From positions 620,001 through 684,000 of the forward strand of contig NZ_JARVSM010000004.1 in NCBI RefSeq assembly GCF_030209175.1: 64,000 nt of DNA, in the 5' to 3' direction. Below the pieces are notes generated by a model. That model saw only the letters and a program-made list of their open reading frames with translations, had not been told where the DNA came from and ran no database searches. Within the stretch, counting starts at the first letter, position 1; each line of letters starts with the position of its first letter. Both the position numbers and the translations under genes were made by a program. Source of the DNA: Pseudomonas sp. efr-133-TYG-5. GTDB lineage: Bacteria; Pseudomonadota; Gammaproteobacteria; Pseudomonadales; Pseudomonadaceae. Shown here in pieces: positions 9,029 to 16,665 of this stretch.

Positions 9029-10405
9029 ATGGCTATCAGCGTTTTCGACCTGTTCAAAATCGGCATCGGCCCTTCCAGTTCCCACACCGTCGGGCCGATG
9101 CGCGCCGCCGCCCTGTTCGTCGAGTCGTTGCGCGACAGACATCTACTGGAGCAGGTGCGTCGCATCGAGGTGCAACTGTTCGGTTCGCTGTCGGCCACCG
9201 GCATCGGCCACGGCAGCGACAACGCGGTGATCATGGGCCTGATGGGCGAGTGGCCGGACGCAATCGACCCGTCGCAGATCGGCCCGCGCATCCAGGCGTT
9301 GCGCGAAACCCACACCCTGCTGCTGGATGGTCGTCTGTCGGTGCCCTTCATATGGGCGCGGGACATGCGCCTGATCGACGAGAACCTGCCGTTCCATCCC
9401 AACGCCATGACCCTGGTTGCCGAGGGCGATCACGGCGAGATTCATCGCGACACCTACTATTCGGTCGGTGGCGGTTTCGTGGTCGATGAGGCCCAGGCCT
9501 CCAGCGGCGTGGTCGATCTGGATCGCACCGAATTGCCCTATGACTTTTCCAGTGCGGTCGAGCTGCTGCAGCTGTGCAAGACCCACAACCTGCGCGTGGC
9601 CGAACTGATGATGGCCAACGAGAAGGTCTGGCGCAGCGAGGAGGAAATCCGCAGCGGTCTGATGAAGCTCTGGCGGGCGATGCAGGATTGCGTCGAGCAG
9701 GGGCTCAAGCACGAGGGCATCCTGCCCGGTGGTCTGAACGTGCGGCGGCGTGCGGCCAAGTTGCATCGCAGCCTGCAGGAATTGAACAAACCCAACGTGA
9801 TCGGCTCGACGCTGAGCGCGATGGAATGGGTCAACCTGTTCGCCCTCGCCGTCAACGAAGAAAACGCCGCCGGCGGGCGAATGGTCACCGCACCCACCAA
9901 CGGTGCGGCGGGGATCATTCCGGCGGTGCTGCACTACTTCATGAAATTCAGCGAAGCGGTGACTGACGCCAACGTCGTCGACTACTTCCTCGGTGCGGCG
10001 GCGGTGGGCATCCTGTGCAAGAAGAACGCCTCGATCTCCGGGGCCGAAGTCGGTTGCCAGGGTGAAGTCGGTTCGGCCTGCGCGATGGCAGCGGCGGGGC
10101 TGGCGGAGATCCTCGGCGCGACGCCGGAGCAACTGTGCAACGCCGCGGAAATCGGCCTGGAACACAACCTCGGGCTGACCTGCGATCCGGTCGGCGGTCT
10201 GGTGCAGGTGCCGTGCATCGAGCGCAACGCGATTGCTGCAGTGAAGGCGATCAACGCGGCGCAGATGGCGTTGCGCGGCGACGGCCAGCATTTCATCTCG
10301 CTCGACCGGGTGATCCGCACCATGCGCGATACCGGCGCCGACATGCATGACAAATATAAAGAGACTTCGCGCGGTGGTCTGGCCGTCAGCGCGGTCGAGT
10401 GCTGA
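9029..10405 (+). CDS. sdaB: L-serine dehydratase SdaB (single chain, iron-sulfur)
   Basis: Iron-sulfur L-serine ammonia-lyase of 458 residues, converting serine to pyruvate and ammonia in the cytoplasm. The N-terminal beta domain carries the substrate motif IGPSSSHTVGPMRAA (about residues 12-26). The C-terminal alpha domain carries the Cys-bearing SGAEVGCQGEVGSACAM and LTCDPVGGLVQVPCIERNA, which supply cluster ligands. An AGGAG sequence about 10 nt upstream supports the ATG. It is divergent from cbcX and upstream of gbdR. In this locus it drains serine made from betaine-derived glycine by GlyA (44677) into central metabolism. Confidence 0.95.
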   Translation: MAISVFDLFKIGIGPSSSHTVGPMRAAALFVESLRDRHLLEQVRRIEVQLFGSLSATGIGHGSDNAVIMGLMGEWPDAIDPSQIGPRIQALRETHTLLLDGRLSVPFIWARDMRLIDENLPFHPNAMTLVAEGDHGEIHRDTYYSVGGGFVVDEAQASSGVVDLDRTELPYDFSSAVELLQLCKTHNLRVAELMMANEKVWRSEEEIRSGLMKLWRAMQDCVEQGLKHEGILPGGLNVRRRAAKLHRSLQELNKPNVIGSTLSAMEWVNLFALAVNEENAAGGRMVTAPTNGAAGIIPAVLHYFMKFSEAVTDANVVDYFLGAAAVGILCKKNASISGAEVGCQGEVGSACAMAAAGLAEILGATPEQLCNAAEIGLEHNLGLTCDPVGGLVQVPCIERNAIAAVKAINAAQMALRGDGQHFISLDRVIRTMRDTGADMHDKYKETSRGGLAVSAVEC

Positions 10406-10423
10406 GACCGTGTCGCTACCATC

Positions 10424-10514
10424 GCTGGCAAGCCAGCTCCCACAGGGATTTTCAGTGTGATCAGGATTTCTGTATCACCACAGAATCTGTGGGAGCTGGC
10501 TTGCCAGCGATGAG
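10424..10514. repeat. REP doublet downstream of sdaB
   Basis: Inverted REP units TCGCTGGCAAGCCAGCTCCC (from about 10423) and GTGGGAGCTGGCTTGCCAGC (from about 10489). A decayed single unit, GCAAGCCAGTTCCCACAA, follows near 10678. The 541-bp gap 10406-10946 otherwise holds only the gbdR control region. Confidence 0.8.
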
Positions 10515-10813
10515 GCCAGACCAGTCAAAACTGCGCGCTAAGTGAACACGGTCAATCATCCACGCCACCTTTTAGCGCGTCGCAAACAGATAAGAGTCTT
10601 TCCCACCTGTTACCCGCGATTCACCCCTTCTACCGTCCGTCACCCGTGCTTGTGGTGACACTGTCCGACAATCGCGCGCAAGCCAGTTCCCACAAGTGCT
10701 ACCGATCTGCTCACACACCACGGGGCAGGGCCCTGGCAGCCGCTGATGGCACTTCGAACAAGTCCTGGTCGGACGTCTTGTATAGACACATCGCGACGTC
10801 GTTTTCAGGAGTT

Positions 10814-10831
10814 ATTGAACACACATTCAAT
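10814..10831. promoter_or_regulatory. BetI-like inverted repeat upstream of gbdR
   Basis: ATTGAA (10814-10819) and TTCAAT (10826-10831) flank CACACA. The half-sites are identical to those of the perfect BetI palindrome at 2989-3008, but the spacer is 6 instead of 2. It sits immediately upstream of the sigma-54-type element. I recall a report that BetI takes part in gbdR control in P. aeruginosa, which fits. Confidence 0.5.
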
Positions 10832-10834
10832 TTT

Positions 10835-10850
10835 AGGCATGGCATTTGCT
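10835..10850 (+). promoter_or_regulatory. Sigma-54 (-24/-12) promoter of gbdR
   Basis: AGGCATGGCATTTGCT matches the sigma-54 consensus: GG at 10836-10837 and GC at 10848-10849 with the required ten bases between, and TTGC in the -12 box. It lies about 97 nt upstream of the gbdR ATG. A sigma-54 promoter under NtrC/CbrB control has been described for P. aeruginosa gbdR. A lone TGTTAC half-site at 10608-10613 could be a weak CbrB contact. Confidence 0.65.
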
Positions 10851-10946
10851 CTGTCATAACAAAGCCCGTCTCCCACGCGAGAACGATGGCAATAACAAGA
10901 GCCTCCGCCTGAGGCCATCACCCGCTTTGTGTGAGGAGATACCGCG

Positions 10947-12050
10947 ATGACGTCGTTCAACTCCGGGGCCCAACCCCAGAACCGTGCGCCTCAATCCATC
11001 GGCTTCCTGCTGCTGGACAATTTCACGCTGATTTCCCTGGCCTCCGCAGTCGAGCCACTGCGCATGGCCAACCAGTTGTCCGGTCGCGAGCTGTATCGCT
11101 GGAGCACCCTCACTGTCGATGGTGGCCAGGTCTGGGCCAGTGACGGTCTGCAAATCACCCCTGACGCCTCCATGCACAAAGCGCCACCCCTGGACACCGT
11201 GATCGTCTGCGGCGGTATCGGCATTCAACGCACCGTGACCCGCGAACACGTGTCCTGGCTGCAGAGCCAGGCGCGCCAGTCCAAGCGTCTTGGCGCGGTG
11301 TGCACCGGCAGCTGGGCCCTGGCCTGCGCCGGCCTGCTCGACGGTTTCGATTGCAGCGTGCACTGGGAATGCCTGGCGGCGATGCAGGAAGCCTTTCCGC
11401 GCGTGGCCATGAGCACACGCCTGTTCACCCTCGATCGCAACCGCTTCACCAGCTCCGGCGGCACCGCGCCGCTGGACATGATGCTGCACCTGATCAGCCG
11501 CGATCACGGCCGTGAACTGTCCGCCGCCATCTCGGAAATGTTCGTCTACGAGCGCATTCGCAACGAGCAGGATCACCAGCGCGTGCCGCTCAAGCACATG
11601 CTCGGCACCAACCAGCCGAAGCTGCAGGAAATCGTCGCGCTGATGGAGGCCAACCTCGAAGAGCCGATCGACCTCGACGAACTGGCGGTGTACGTCGCCG
11701 TGTCGCGTCGCCAGCTCGAGCGGCTGTTCCAGAAATACCTGCACTGCTCGCCGTCGCGCTATTACCTCAAGCTGCGCCTGATCCGCGCCCGGCAACTGCT
11801 CAAGCAGACGCCGATGTCGATCATCGAAGTGGCCTCGGTCTGCGGCTTCGTGTCGACGCCGCACTTCTCCAAGTGCTACCGCGAATATTTCGGCATTCCG
11901 CCGCGTGACGAGCGCGTCGGCTCCAACACCACCCAGCAGGTGGCGATGATGCCGCTGCCGCAGGCCATCGTGATGTCGCCGCTGTCCGGGCCGATGTCGG
12001 CGTTGAGTCAGGCGCGCAATGAGTCGACGTTTGCCAGCGTAAGGCTCTGA
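10947..12050 (+). CDS. gbdR: Glycine betaine/dimethylglycine-responsive activator GbdR
   Basis: AraC/XylS-family activator of 367 residues. Residues ~15-190 form a DJ-1/PfpI (class I glutamine amidotransferase-like) sensor domain (IGFLLLDNFTLISLASAVEP; LGAVCTGSWALACAGLLDG). Residues ~235-330 form two AraC helix-turn-helices (LDELAVYVAVSRRQLERLFQ; MSIIEVASVCGFVSTPHFSK). By homology it senses glycine betaine or dimethylglycine and activates gbcA, gbcB, dgc, sox, cbcXWV and sdaB, most of which surround it here. The ATG at 10947 is preceded by GAGGAG. A sigma-54-type promoter and BetI-like palindrome lie about 100 nt upstream. Its paralogue cdhR lies at 17802. Confidence 0.95.
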   Translation: MTSFNSGAQPQNRAPQSIGFLLLDNFTLISLASAVEPLRMANQLSGRELYRWSTLTVDGGQVWASDGLQITPDASMHKAPPLDTVIVCGGIGIQRTVTREHVSWLQSQARQSKRLGAVCTGSWALACAGLLDGFDCSVHWECLAAMQEAFPRVAMSTRLFTLDRNRFTSSGGTAPLDMMLHLISRDHGRELSAAISEMFVYERIRNEQDHQRVPLKHMLGTNQPKLQEIVALMEANLEEPIDLDELAVYVAVSRRQLERLFQKYLHCSPSRYYLKLRLIRARQLLKQTPMSIIEVASVCGFVSTPHFSKCYREYFGIPPRDERVGSNTTQQVAMMPLPQAIVMSPLSGPMSALSQARNESTFASVRL

Positions 12051-12066
12051 ACCGAGTCGCAACGCT

Positions 12067-12151
12067 GGCCAGCCGGCTGCCACAGGTTGCGTGGTGATAC
12101 AGATATTCTGGTCACACCGAAAACCCTGTGGCAGCTGGCTGGCCAGCGATG
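12067..12151. repeat. Decayed REP doublet after gbdR
   Basis: Inverted pair of variant REP units, GGCCAGCCGGCTGCCACAGG near 12067 and CTGTGGCAGCTGGCTGGCCA near 12126, in which TGGCAGC replaces the usual TGGGAGC. It lies between the convergent genes gbdR and the small protein at 12159. Confidence 0.7.
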
Positions 12152-12158
12152 GCGCCTG

Positions 12159-12422
12159 TCAGGCGCTGTGGGTCTGTTGGAACTGCGCCAGTGCCGGCAA
12201 CAACTGTTTGTCGATCGCCTGACGCACCGCGGGCTGGATACTGGCGCCGCTGGTGTACATGTCCTTGACCATCTTGCGCAATTCAAACGCGCGCACGTTA
12301 TCCAGGCCACGCACCGCACATTCGCAGGCCTGCTCGGCTGTCGAACCGCTCGGCACCTGAAACCCCAATGCCTTGAGCTGGCCCAACAGGTCTTCCTGAT
12401 CAATCAAGTCGGCGTACATCAT
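12159..12422 (-). CDS. Small conserved protein of unknown function next to gbdR
   Basis: An 87-residue protein (86 if the adjacent second ATG at 12419 is used). It is hydrophilic and predicted mostly helical, with no signal peptide or membrane segment and two cysteines (ACECAVRG). The sequence looks like a real compact domain, and I recall a protein of this kind beside gbdR in P. aeruginosa (PA5381 position). A longer in-frame extension upstream to 12743 runs through REP and terminator sequence and is not credible. Function unknown; its conserved place beside gbdR suggests, but does not show, a link to quaternary-amine use. Confidence 0.65.
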   Translation of the reverse strand: MMYADLIDQEDLLGQLKALGFQVPSGSTAEQACECAVRGLDNVRAFELRKMVKDMYTSGASIQPAVRQAIDKQLLPALAQFQQTHSA

Positions 12423-12633
12423 GACGCGAATCCTTCTTCGGCAACGGAGGTCGTGGTTCGATTCTGGTAGCCACGCGCAGGCACGGCAAGGGCGATTTGT
12501 CGCAGTGGCTGCGACGGCTATGAACAGGTCGTTTTCGGCTAACCCGGCGGCGAGGGGAGTGGGCACACTGGCCTCAGCTCGCTTCACGAAGGTTTGGTCA
12601 CCCTCGCCTGGCAGCTCCTCAACAGTACCCTCT

Positions 12634-12671
12634 GCCCCGATCCTGTCACGGCTTGTATCGGGGCTTTTTTT
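12634..12671 (+). terminator. Orphan rho-independent terminator on the plus strand
   Basis: Stem GCCCCGAT (12634-12641) with ATCGGGGC (12657-12664), followed by seven T. It reads as a terminator only on the plus strand. The nearest upstream plus-strand gene, gbdR, ends 584 bp earlier and both flanking genes are on the minus strand. It may end an unannotated small RNA from within about 12430-12671, or a long gbdR 3' UTR. Confidence 0.75.
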
Positions 12672-12707
12672 GCCTGTGAGTCCGGGAGAGAGGTGTGGTT
12701 GGCTCTG

Positions 12708-12782
12708 ACGTCTTCGCGAGCAGGCTCGCTGCCACCTTTGCAATGCATTTCAGTGTGGGAGCGAGCCTGCTCGCGAAGAACG
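12708..12782. repeat. REP doublet before the dioxygenase gene
   Basis: Inverted REP units TTCGCGAGCAGGCTCGCTGC (from 12712) and GGGAGCGAGCCTGCTCGCGA (from about 12757). It lies at the 3' end of the minus-strand carnitine operon. Confidence 0.85.
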
Positions 12783-12792
12783 ATGACGCACT

Positions 12793-13956
12793 CTAGCGTT
12801 GCAACACCAGAATCCGCGACAACAGCTCATCGCGGTCGATGTAGCACCCCTGGAAATGCCGCGCCCCGGTCGCCGGGTCGAAGGCGTTGCGCGCGTGCAG
12901 GGTGCGGCGGTTGTCGAAGCACCACAGCTCGCCGGGGTTGAGTCGCTGCATCAAACGAAAGCGCGGTTCGCGGGTCATGGCGATAAAGCGCCGATAGGCC
13001 CGATACAGCTTCGGCATCTGCTCCACAGAGGTCTCGAACGCGCCGCGCAGGAAGTTGGCCATGCGGATTTCCGTAACCCGGCCCAGGGCATCCAGGGCAA
13101 TGATCGGTGCCAGGCAGCGGTAGTCGCTGTGGCGATCCTTGTTGCGAAATTCCACCGGGATCTCGCACAGCGCCTGGAACGATGGCGGATCTTCCTCGCG
13201 CAGGGCGTCGGCAATGGCGAAACCGTCGACGAAAATGCTCTCGCCGCCCTCGGCGTCATTCACCAGGCAATGCAGGAATTGCAGGCCCGGTTGCAGCTCG
13301 CGGGTCGGCAGGTCCGTGTGCAGCGGCAGGTTGAAAGCGGTGTAGGCGTTGCTGTCGGCATCGGCTTTGGACTGCACGTTGAACAGCACGCCGAAGTTGC
13401 TCTCGCGGATGAACGAAATACGTTGCGCGATCAGCTGCAGCGAGCCGGGTGCGGTGGGCACGCCGCGCACCTGGGTCAGGCCGATATCACGCACCGCGAT
13501 AAGCCATTGCAGCAGCGCCGCGTTGTCGTTCATCAGCGCTGCATAGTCGAATACCGGCAGTTGCAGGTCGCTGCGCCACAGGTACGCCCTGGGCTTGGCC
13601 GCCAGGCGCTCGGCGCGCGAGTCATCGTCATAGGCGTGGGCGCGCAACCAGCCGGCATCGAAGCGGCTGCGGTGGCCGTCCTGCCAGTCGATGCGCAGGT
13701 AGCCGTCGCTATCGATCCGCACGGCCGCGGGGGCGAGGTCTGCCGGCGCATCGATGATCTCGAATACCTGCTCGCGAGTGACGCTGTAGACGCAGTCCGG
13801 GCACGGGCAGTTGTCCCGCAGCCAGACGTGGTGGAACGGGCTGATGCGGCCATCGGCCCATTCGATCAGCACTTGCTCCGCCAGGTTCTGCACGCCGTTC
13901 AGCGCGCTGATCAACGGAAAGGAACGGAAATCGGCAACAGCAACGGCAGTAGGCAT
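12793..13956 (-). CDS. Gamma-butyrobetaine dioxygenase (BBOX-like)
   Basis: Fe(II)/2-oxoglutarate-dependent dioxygenase of 387 residues that would hydroxylate gamma-butyrobetaine to L-carnitine. The N-terminal DUF971-like domain carries zinc ligands Cys50, Cys52 and Cys55 (NCPCPDC), with His95 the likely fourth. The catalytic double-stranded beta-helix shows the iron triad His213-x-Asp215 (LHTDL) and His354 (TLHARNAF); the 2-oxoglutarate Arg is probably Arg365. Length matches the Pseudomonas sp. AK1 enzyme (about 383). It lies just downstream of cdhB on the same strand, so it feeds carnitine directly to CdhA. Trimethyllysine hydroxylase is the only close alternative, and bacteria with this context favour butyrobetaine. 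Confidence 0.88.
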   Translation of the reverse strand: MPTAVAVADFRSFPLISALNGVQNLAEQVLIEWADGRISPFHHVWLRDNCPCPDCVYSVTREQVFEIIDAPADLAPAAVRIDSDGYLRIDWQDGHRSRFDAGWLRAHAYDDDSRAERLAAKPRAYLWRSDLQLPVFDYAALMNDNAALLQWLIAVRDIGLTQVRGVPTAPGSLQLIAQRISFIRESNFGVLFNVQSKADADSNAYTAFNLPLHTDLPTRELQPGLQFLHCLVNDAEGGESIFVDGFAIADALREEDPPSFQALCEIPVEFRNKDRHSDYRCLAPIIALDALGRVTEIRMANFLRGAFETSVEQMPKLYRAYRRFIAMTREPRFRLMQRLNPGELWCFDNRRTLHARNAFDPATGARHFQGCYIDRDELLSRILVLQR

Positions 13957-13980
13957 GGTGGCTCCTGGCGATGAATGAAT

Positions 13981-14457
13981 TTACCGAGCGGGTGGCAGGG
14001 CGATGACCCGGCCGATGTAGGCCGGTGCGGGCAGGTCGGCCTGTTCGGCGATGATGGTCTGCAGGCGCTGCAGGGTTTCGGCGCTGAACGGTGCCGAGCG
14101 CGGTCCGGCGAGGTCGACGTGGAGCAGCATCTGTTCGTTGCCGGCCAGTTCCTTGTCGCCGCCGACCAGGTGCAGGCTGTGGTAGAGGTGCAGGCGCTTT
14201 TGGTCGTGGCCGATGATTTGCGTGTGCACTTCGACCTCGGCGTCGAGCTTCACTTCGTGCAGGTAATTGAGGTGCAGCTCGAGGGTGAACAGCGAGTGGC
14301 CGCTGGCTTCGCGGTTGTTGCTGTCCATGCCGAGACGGTCCATCAGCGCGTCGGTGGCGTAGCTGAAAATCAGCAGGTAGAACGCGTCGCGCAGGTGGCC
14401 GTTGTAGTCGACCCAGTCGGGGCTGATGCGGGTCTGGTAAGTGGTAAGGGTGGGCAT
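13981..14457 (-). CDS. cdhB: Betainyl-CoA thioesterase CdhB (hotdog fold)
   Basis: Hotdog-fold thioesterase of 158 residues. The N-terminal stretch DWVDYNGHLRDAFY (about 14-27) is the 4-hydroxybenzoyl-CoA thioesterase-type active site, with Asp17 as likely catalyst. In carnitine use, the BKACE CdhC yields betainyl-CoA, which this enzyme would hydrolyse to glycine betaine, linking the pathway to GbcAB. The ATG at 14457 (MPTLTTYQTRI) is chosen because upstream in-frame sequence is REP-derived. It is between cdhA and the dioxygenase gene on one strand. Confidence 0.85.
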   Translation of the reverse strand: MPTLTTYQTRISPDWVDYNGHLRDAFYLLIFSYATDALMDRLGMDSNNREASGHSLFTLELHLNYLHEVKLDAEVEVHTQIIGHDQKRLHLYHSLHLVGGDKELAGNEQMLLHVDLAGPRSAPFSAETLQRLQTIIAEQADLPAPAYIGRVIALPPAR

Positions 14458-14491
14458 GCTGTCTGTTCCATTGAGGGGGTCTGGACTGCCG

Positions 14492-14562
14492 TCTTCGCGA
14501 GCAGGCTCGCCCCACACTTGAATGCAATTACCTGTGGGAGCGCGCCTGTTCGCGAAGGGGCC
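14492..14562. repeat. REP doublet between cdhA and cdhB
   Basis: Inverted REP units TCGCGAGCAGGCTCGCCCCA (about 14495) and TGTGGGAGCGCGCCTGTTCG (about 14533), lying within the carnitine operon. Confidence 0.8.
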
Positions 14563-14580
14563 GGAACTGCTGAGCAAGGA

Positions 14581-15546
14581 TTACTCGCTGAAACTCATCC
14601 CGTGCTTCTCTTTGGTGGTCTTCACCGCCTCCAGCACCGCCAGCAGGCAGTCATCACGATAGCGCTCCAGCGCCGAAATACTGTGCCGGCCCAGTTGCTC
14701 GCTTGTGCCATCGACCACATCGTCGATCAGCTTGTCAGTCAGTTCCGGCGCCGGCAGATAGGTCCACGGCAATTGCAGCGCCGGGCCGAACTGCGACATG
14801 AAGTGGCGCATGCCGGCATCGCCCCCGGCCAGGGTGTAGGTCAGGAAGGTGCCCATGAACGACCAGCGCAGGCCGGCGCCAAAACGGATCGCGTCGTCGA
14901 TCTCGCCAGTGGTCGCCACACCGTCGTTGACCAGGTGCAGCGCCTCGCGCCACAACGCTTCGAGCAGGCGGTCGGCGATAAATCCAGGGACTTCCTTGCG
15001 CACATGCAGCGGGCGCATGCCGAGGGATTCGTAGACTTGCATGGCGGCTTGAACCGCTTGCGGCGCGGTGTTCTTGCCGCCGACCACTTCCACCAGCGGC
15101 AGCAAATACACCGGGTTGAACGGGTGACCGACCACGCAGCGCTCCGGATGGGTCGAACTCTCGTAGAACTCGCTCGGCAACAGCCCCGAAGTGCTCGAAC
15201 CGATCAGGGCATTCGGCTTGGCCGCTGCGCTGATTTTGCTGTGCAGGTCGAGTTTCAGCTCGAGGCGTTCCGGAGCGCTCTCCTGGATGAAATCCGCATC
15301 GCGCACGCACTCTTCAATGGTCGCGACAAAGCGCAGGCGATCCTGCGAAGCGCCGGGTGCCAGGCCGTTCTTCTCCAGCGCACCCCAGGCATTGGCCACG
15401 CGCTTGCGCAGCGCCGCTTCGGCGCCCGGCGCCGGGTCCCAGGCCACCACATCGAGGCCATGGGCGAGGGCGCGGGCCACCCAGCCGCTGCCGATGACGC
15501 CGCTGCCCAGTGCTGCGAAGGTTTTGATTTCGGTGATAAAGCTCAT
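14581..15546 (-). CDS. cdhA: L-carnitine 3-dehydrogenase CdhA
   Basis: NAD+-dependent dehydrogenase of 321 residues in the 3-hydroxyacyl-CoA dehydrogenase family, oxidising L-carnitine to 3-dehydrocarnitine. The Rossmann motif LGSGVIGSGW is at 13-22. The catalytic His141 lies in VVGHPFNPVYLLP, and the substrate-side GSSTSGLLPSEF is at 117-128. The size fits the short carnitine-dehydrogenase branch; some species have a C-terminal thioesterase fusion, here replaced by the separate cdhB. The ATG at 15546 starts MSFITEIKTFA; upstream in-frame sequence is REP. CdhC lies upstream, with REPs in the gap. Confidence 0.93.
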   Translation of the reverse strand: MSFITEIKTFAALGSGVIGSGWVARALAHGLDVVAWDPAPGAEAALRKRVANAWGALEKNGLAPGASQDRLRFVATIEECVRDADFIQESAPERLELKLDLHSKISAAAKPNALIGSSTSGLLPSEFYESSTHPERCVVGHPFNPVYLLPLVEVVGGKNTAPQAVQAAMQVYESLGMRPLHVRKEVPGFIADRLLEALWREALHLVNDGVATTGEIDDAIRFGAGLRWSFMGTFLTYTLAGGDAGMRHFMSQFGPALQLPWTYLPAPELTDKLIDDVVDGTSEQLGRHSISALERYRDDCLLAVLEAVKTTKEKHGMSFSE

Positions 15547-15576
15547 GGTCACTTCCTGAAGTCGTTCGATGATCCC

Positions 15577-15691
15577 TTGTGGGAGCGAGCCTGCTCCGGG
15601 CGGCGATCCGACGAAGAGGCCGGTACATCCGAAAGAAATCTTTCGTCCGCTATACCGCAATCGCGAGCAGGCTCGCTCCCACAGGGGGAAA
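15577..15691. repeat. REP doublet between cdhC and cdhA
   Basis: TTGTGGGAGCGAGCCTGCTC (about 15579) and the inverted TCGCGAGCAGGCTCGCTCCC (about 15661), some 80 bp apart, in the cdhC-cdhA intercistronic gap. Confidence 0.85.
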
Positions 15692-15702
15692 TAGGTGATT
15701 GT

Positions 15703-16590
15703 TCAGCCGCGCTGGGTCAGGCCCATCTTCTTGCGGCCCTCGGCCGGGGTCAGCACGCGGGCGCCGAGGCGGCTGAGGATTTCAGTGGCGCGTTCGACCA
15801 GTTGGCCATTGGTCGCCAGCACGCCTTTGTCCAGCCACAGGTTGTCTTCCAGGCCGACCCGCACGTTGCCACCGAGCAGCACCGCCTGCGCGGCCATCGG
15901 CATCTGCATGCGGCCGATGCCGAAACCGGCCCACACGGCGTCGGCCGGCAGGTTGTCGACCATGGCTTTCATGGTGGTGGTGTCGGCCGGTGCCCCCCAC
16001 GGGATGCCCAGGCACAGCTGAAACAGCGGGTTGTCGAGCAGGCCTTCCTTGATCATCTGCTTGGCGAACCACAGGTGACCGGTGTCGAAGATTTCCAGCT
16101 CGGCCTTCACCCCCAGCTCGGTGATGCGTTTGGCACCGGCGCGCAGTTGCGCCGGGGTGGAAACGTAAATGGTGTCGCCGTCGCCGAAGTTCAGCGTGCC
16201 GCAATCGAGGGTGCAGATTTCCGGCAGCAATTCTTCGACGTGGGCCAGGCGGGTCAGCGGGCCGACCAGATCGGTGTTCGGGCCGAACTCCATCGGCCGT
16301 TCGCCCGGGCCGATTTCCAGGTCGCCACCCATGCCGGCGGTGAGGTTGACGATGATGTCGACGTCAGCCTCGCGGATGCGCTCCATCACTTCGCGGTACA
16401 GCGCCACGTCGCGGCTGAACTTGCCGGTCTGCGGGTCGCGGACGTGGCAATGCACCACCGTGGCGCCGGCCTTGGCTGCTTCCACCGCGGCAGCGGCGAT
16501 CTGTTTCGGGGTGACCGGCACGTGCGGGCTCTTGGCGGTCGTGTCGCCAGCACCGGTGAGTGCGCAGGTGATGATGACGTCGTGGTTCAT
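15703..16590 (-). CDS. cdhC: 3-dehydrocarnitine cleavage enzyme CdhC (BKACE)
   Basis: Beta-keto acid cleavage enzyme (BKACE, formerly DUF849) of 295 residues. It would condense 3-dehydrocarnitine with acetyl-CoA to give betainyl-CoA and acetoacetate. The zinc-binding HCHVRD motif is at 47-52 (His47, His49), with the typical N-terminal VIITCALTGAGDT and the TIM-barrel motif NLTAGMGGD. It lies between caiX and cdhA on the minus strand. Context makes carnitine the substrate; BKACE enzymes as a group act on many beta-keto acids. Confidence 0.92.
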   Translation of the reverse strand: MNHDVIITCALTGAGDTTAKSPHVPVTPKQIAAAAVEAAKAGATVVHCHVRDPQTGKFSRDVALYREVMERIREADVDIIVNLTAGMGGDLEIGPGERPMEFGPNTDLVGPLTRLAHVEELLPEICTLDCGTLNFGDGDTIYVSTPAQLRAGAKRITELGVKAELEIFDTGHLWFAKQMIKEGLLDNPLFQLCLGIPWGAPADTTTMKAMVDNLPADAVWAGFGIGRMQMPMAAQAVLLGGNVRVGLEDNLWLDKGVLATNGQLVERATEILSRLGARVLTPAEGRKKMGLTQRG

Positions 16591-16621
16591 GGTGCGGTTT
16601 CCTTCAGGCGTGATGGGTCTG

Positions 16622-16646
16622 TTCGCAGCCCGTGGCGGGCTGCGAA
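16622..16646. terminator. Strong intercistronic hairpin between caiX and cdhC
   Basis: Perfect 11-bp stem, TTCGCAGCCCG and CGGGCTGCGAA around TGG, 19 bp beyond the caiX stop. Like the hairpin after cbcX, it follows a binding-protein gene and may raise that gene's share of the operon message. Confidence 0.6.
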
Positions 16647-16665
16647 GTGGTTCATTCGTTGAGGT

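Noticed and set aside
12423..12743. N-terminal extension of the 87-residue protein beside gbdR up to 12743
   Set aside because: The extension would run across the orphan terminator and into REP sequence and gives a non-domain, Arg/Ser-rich chain.
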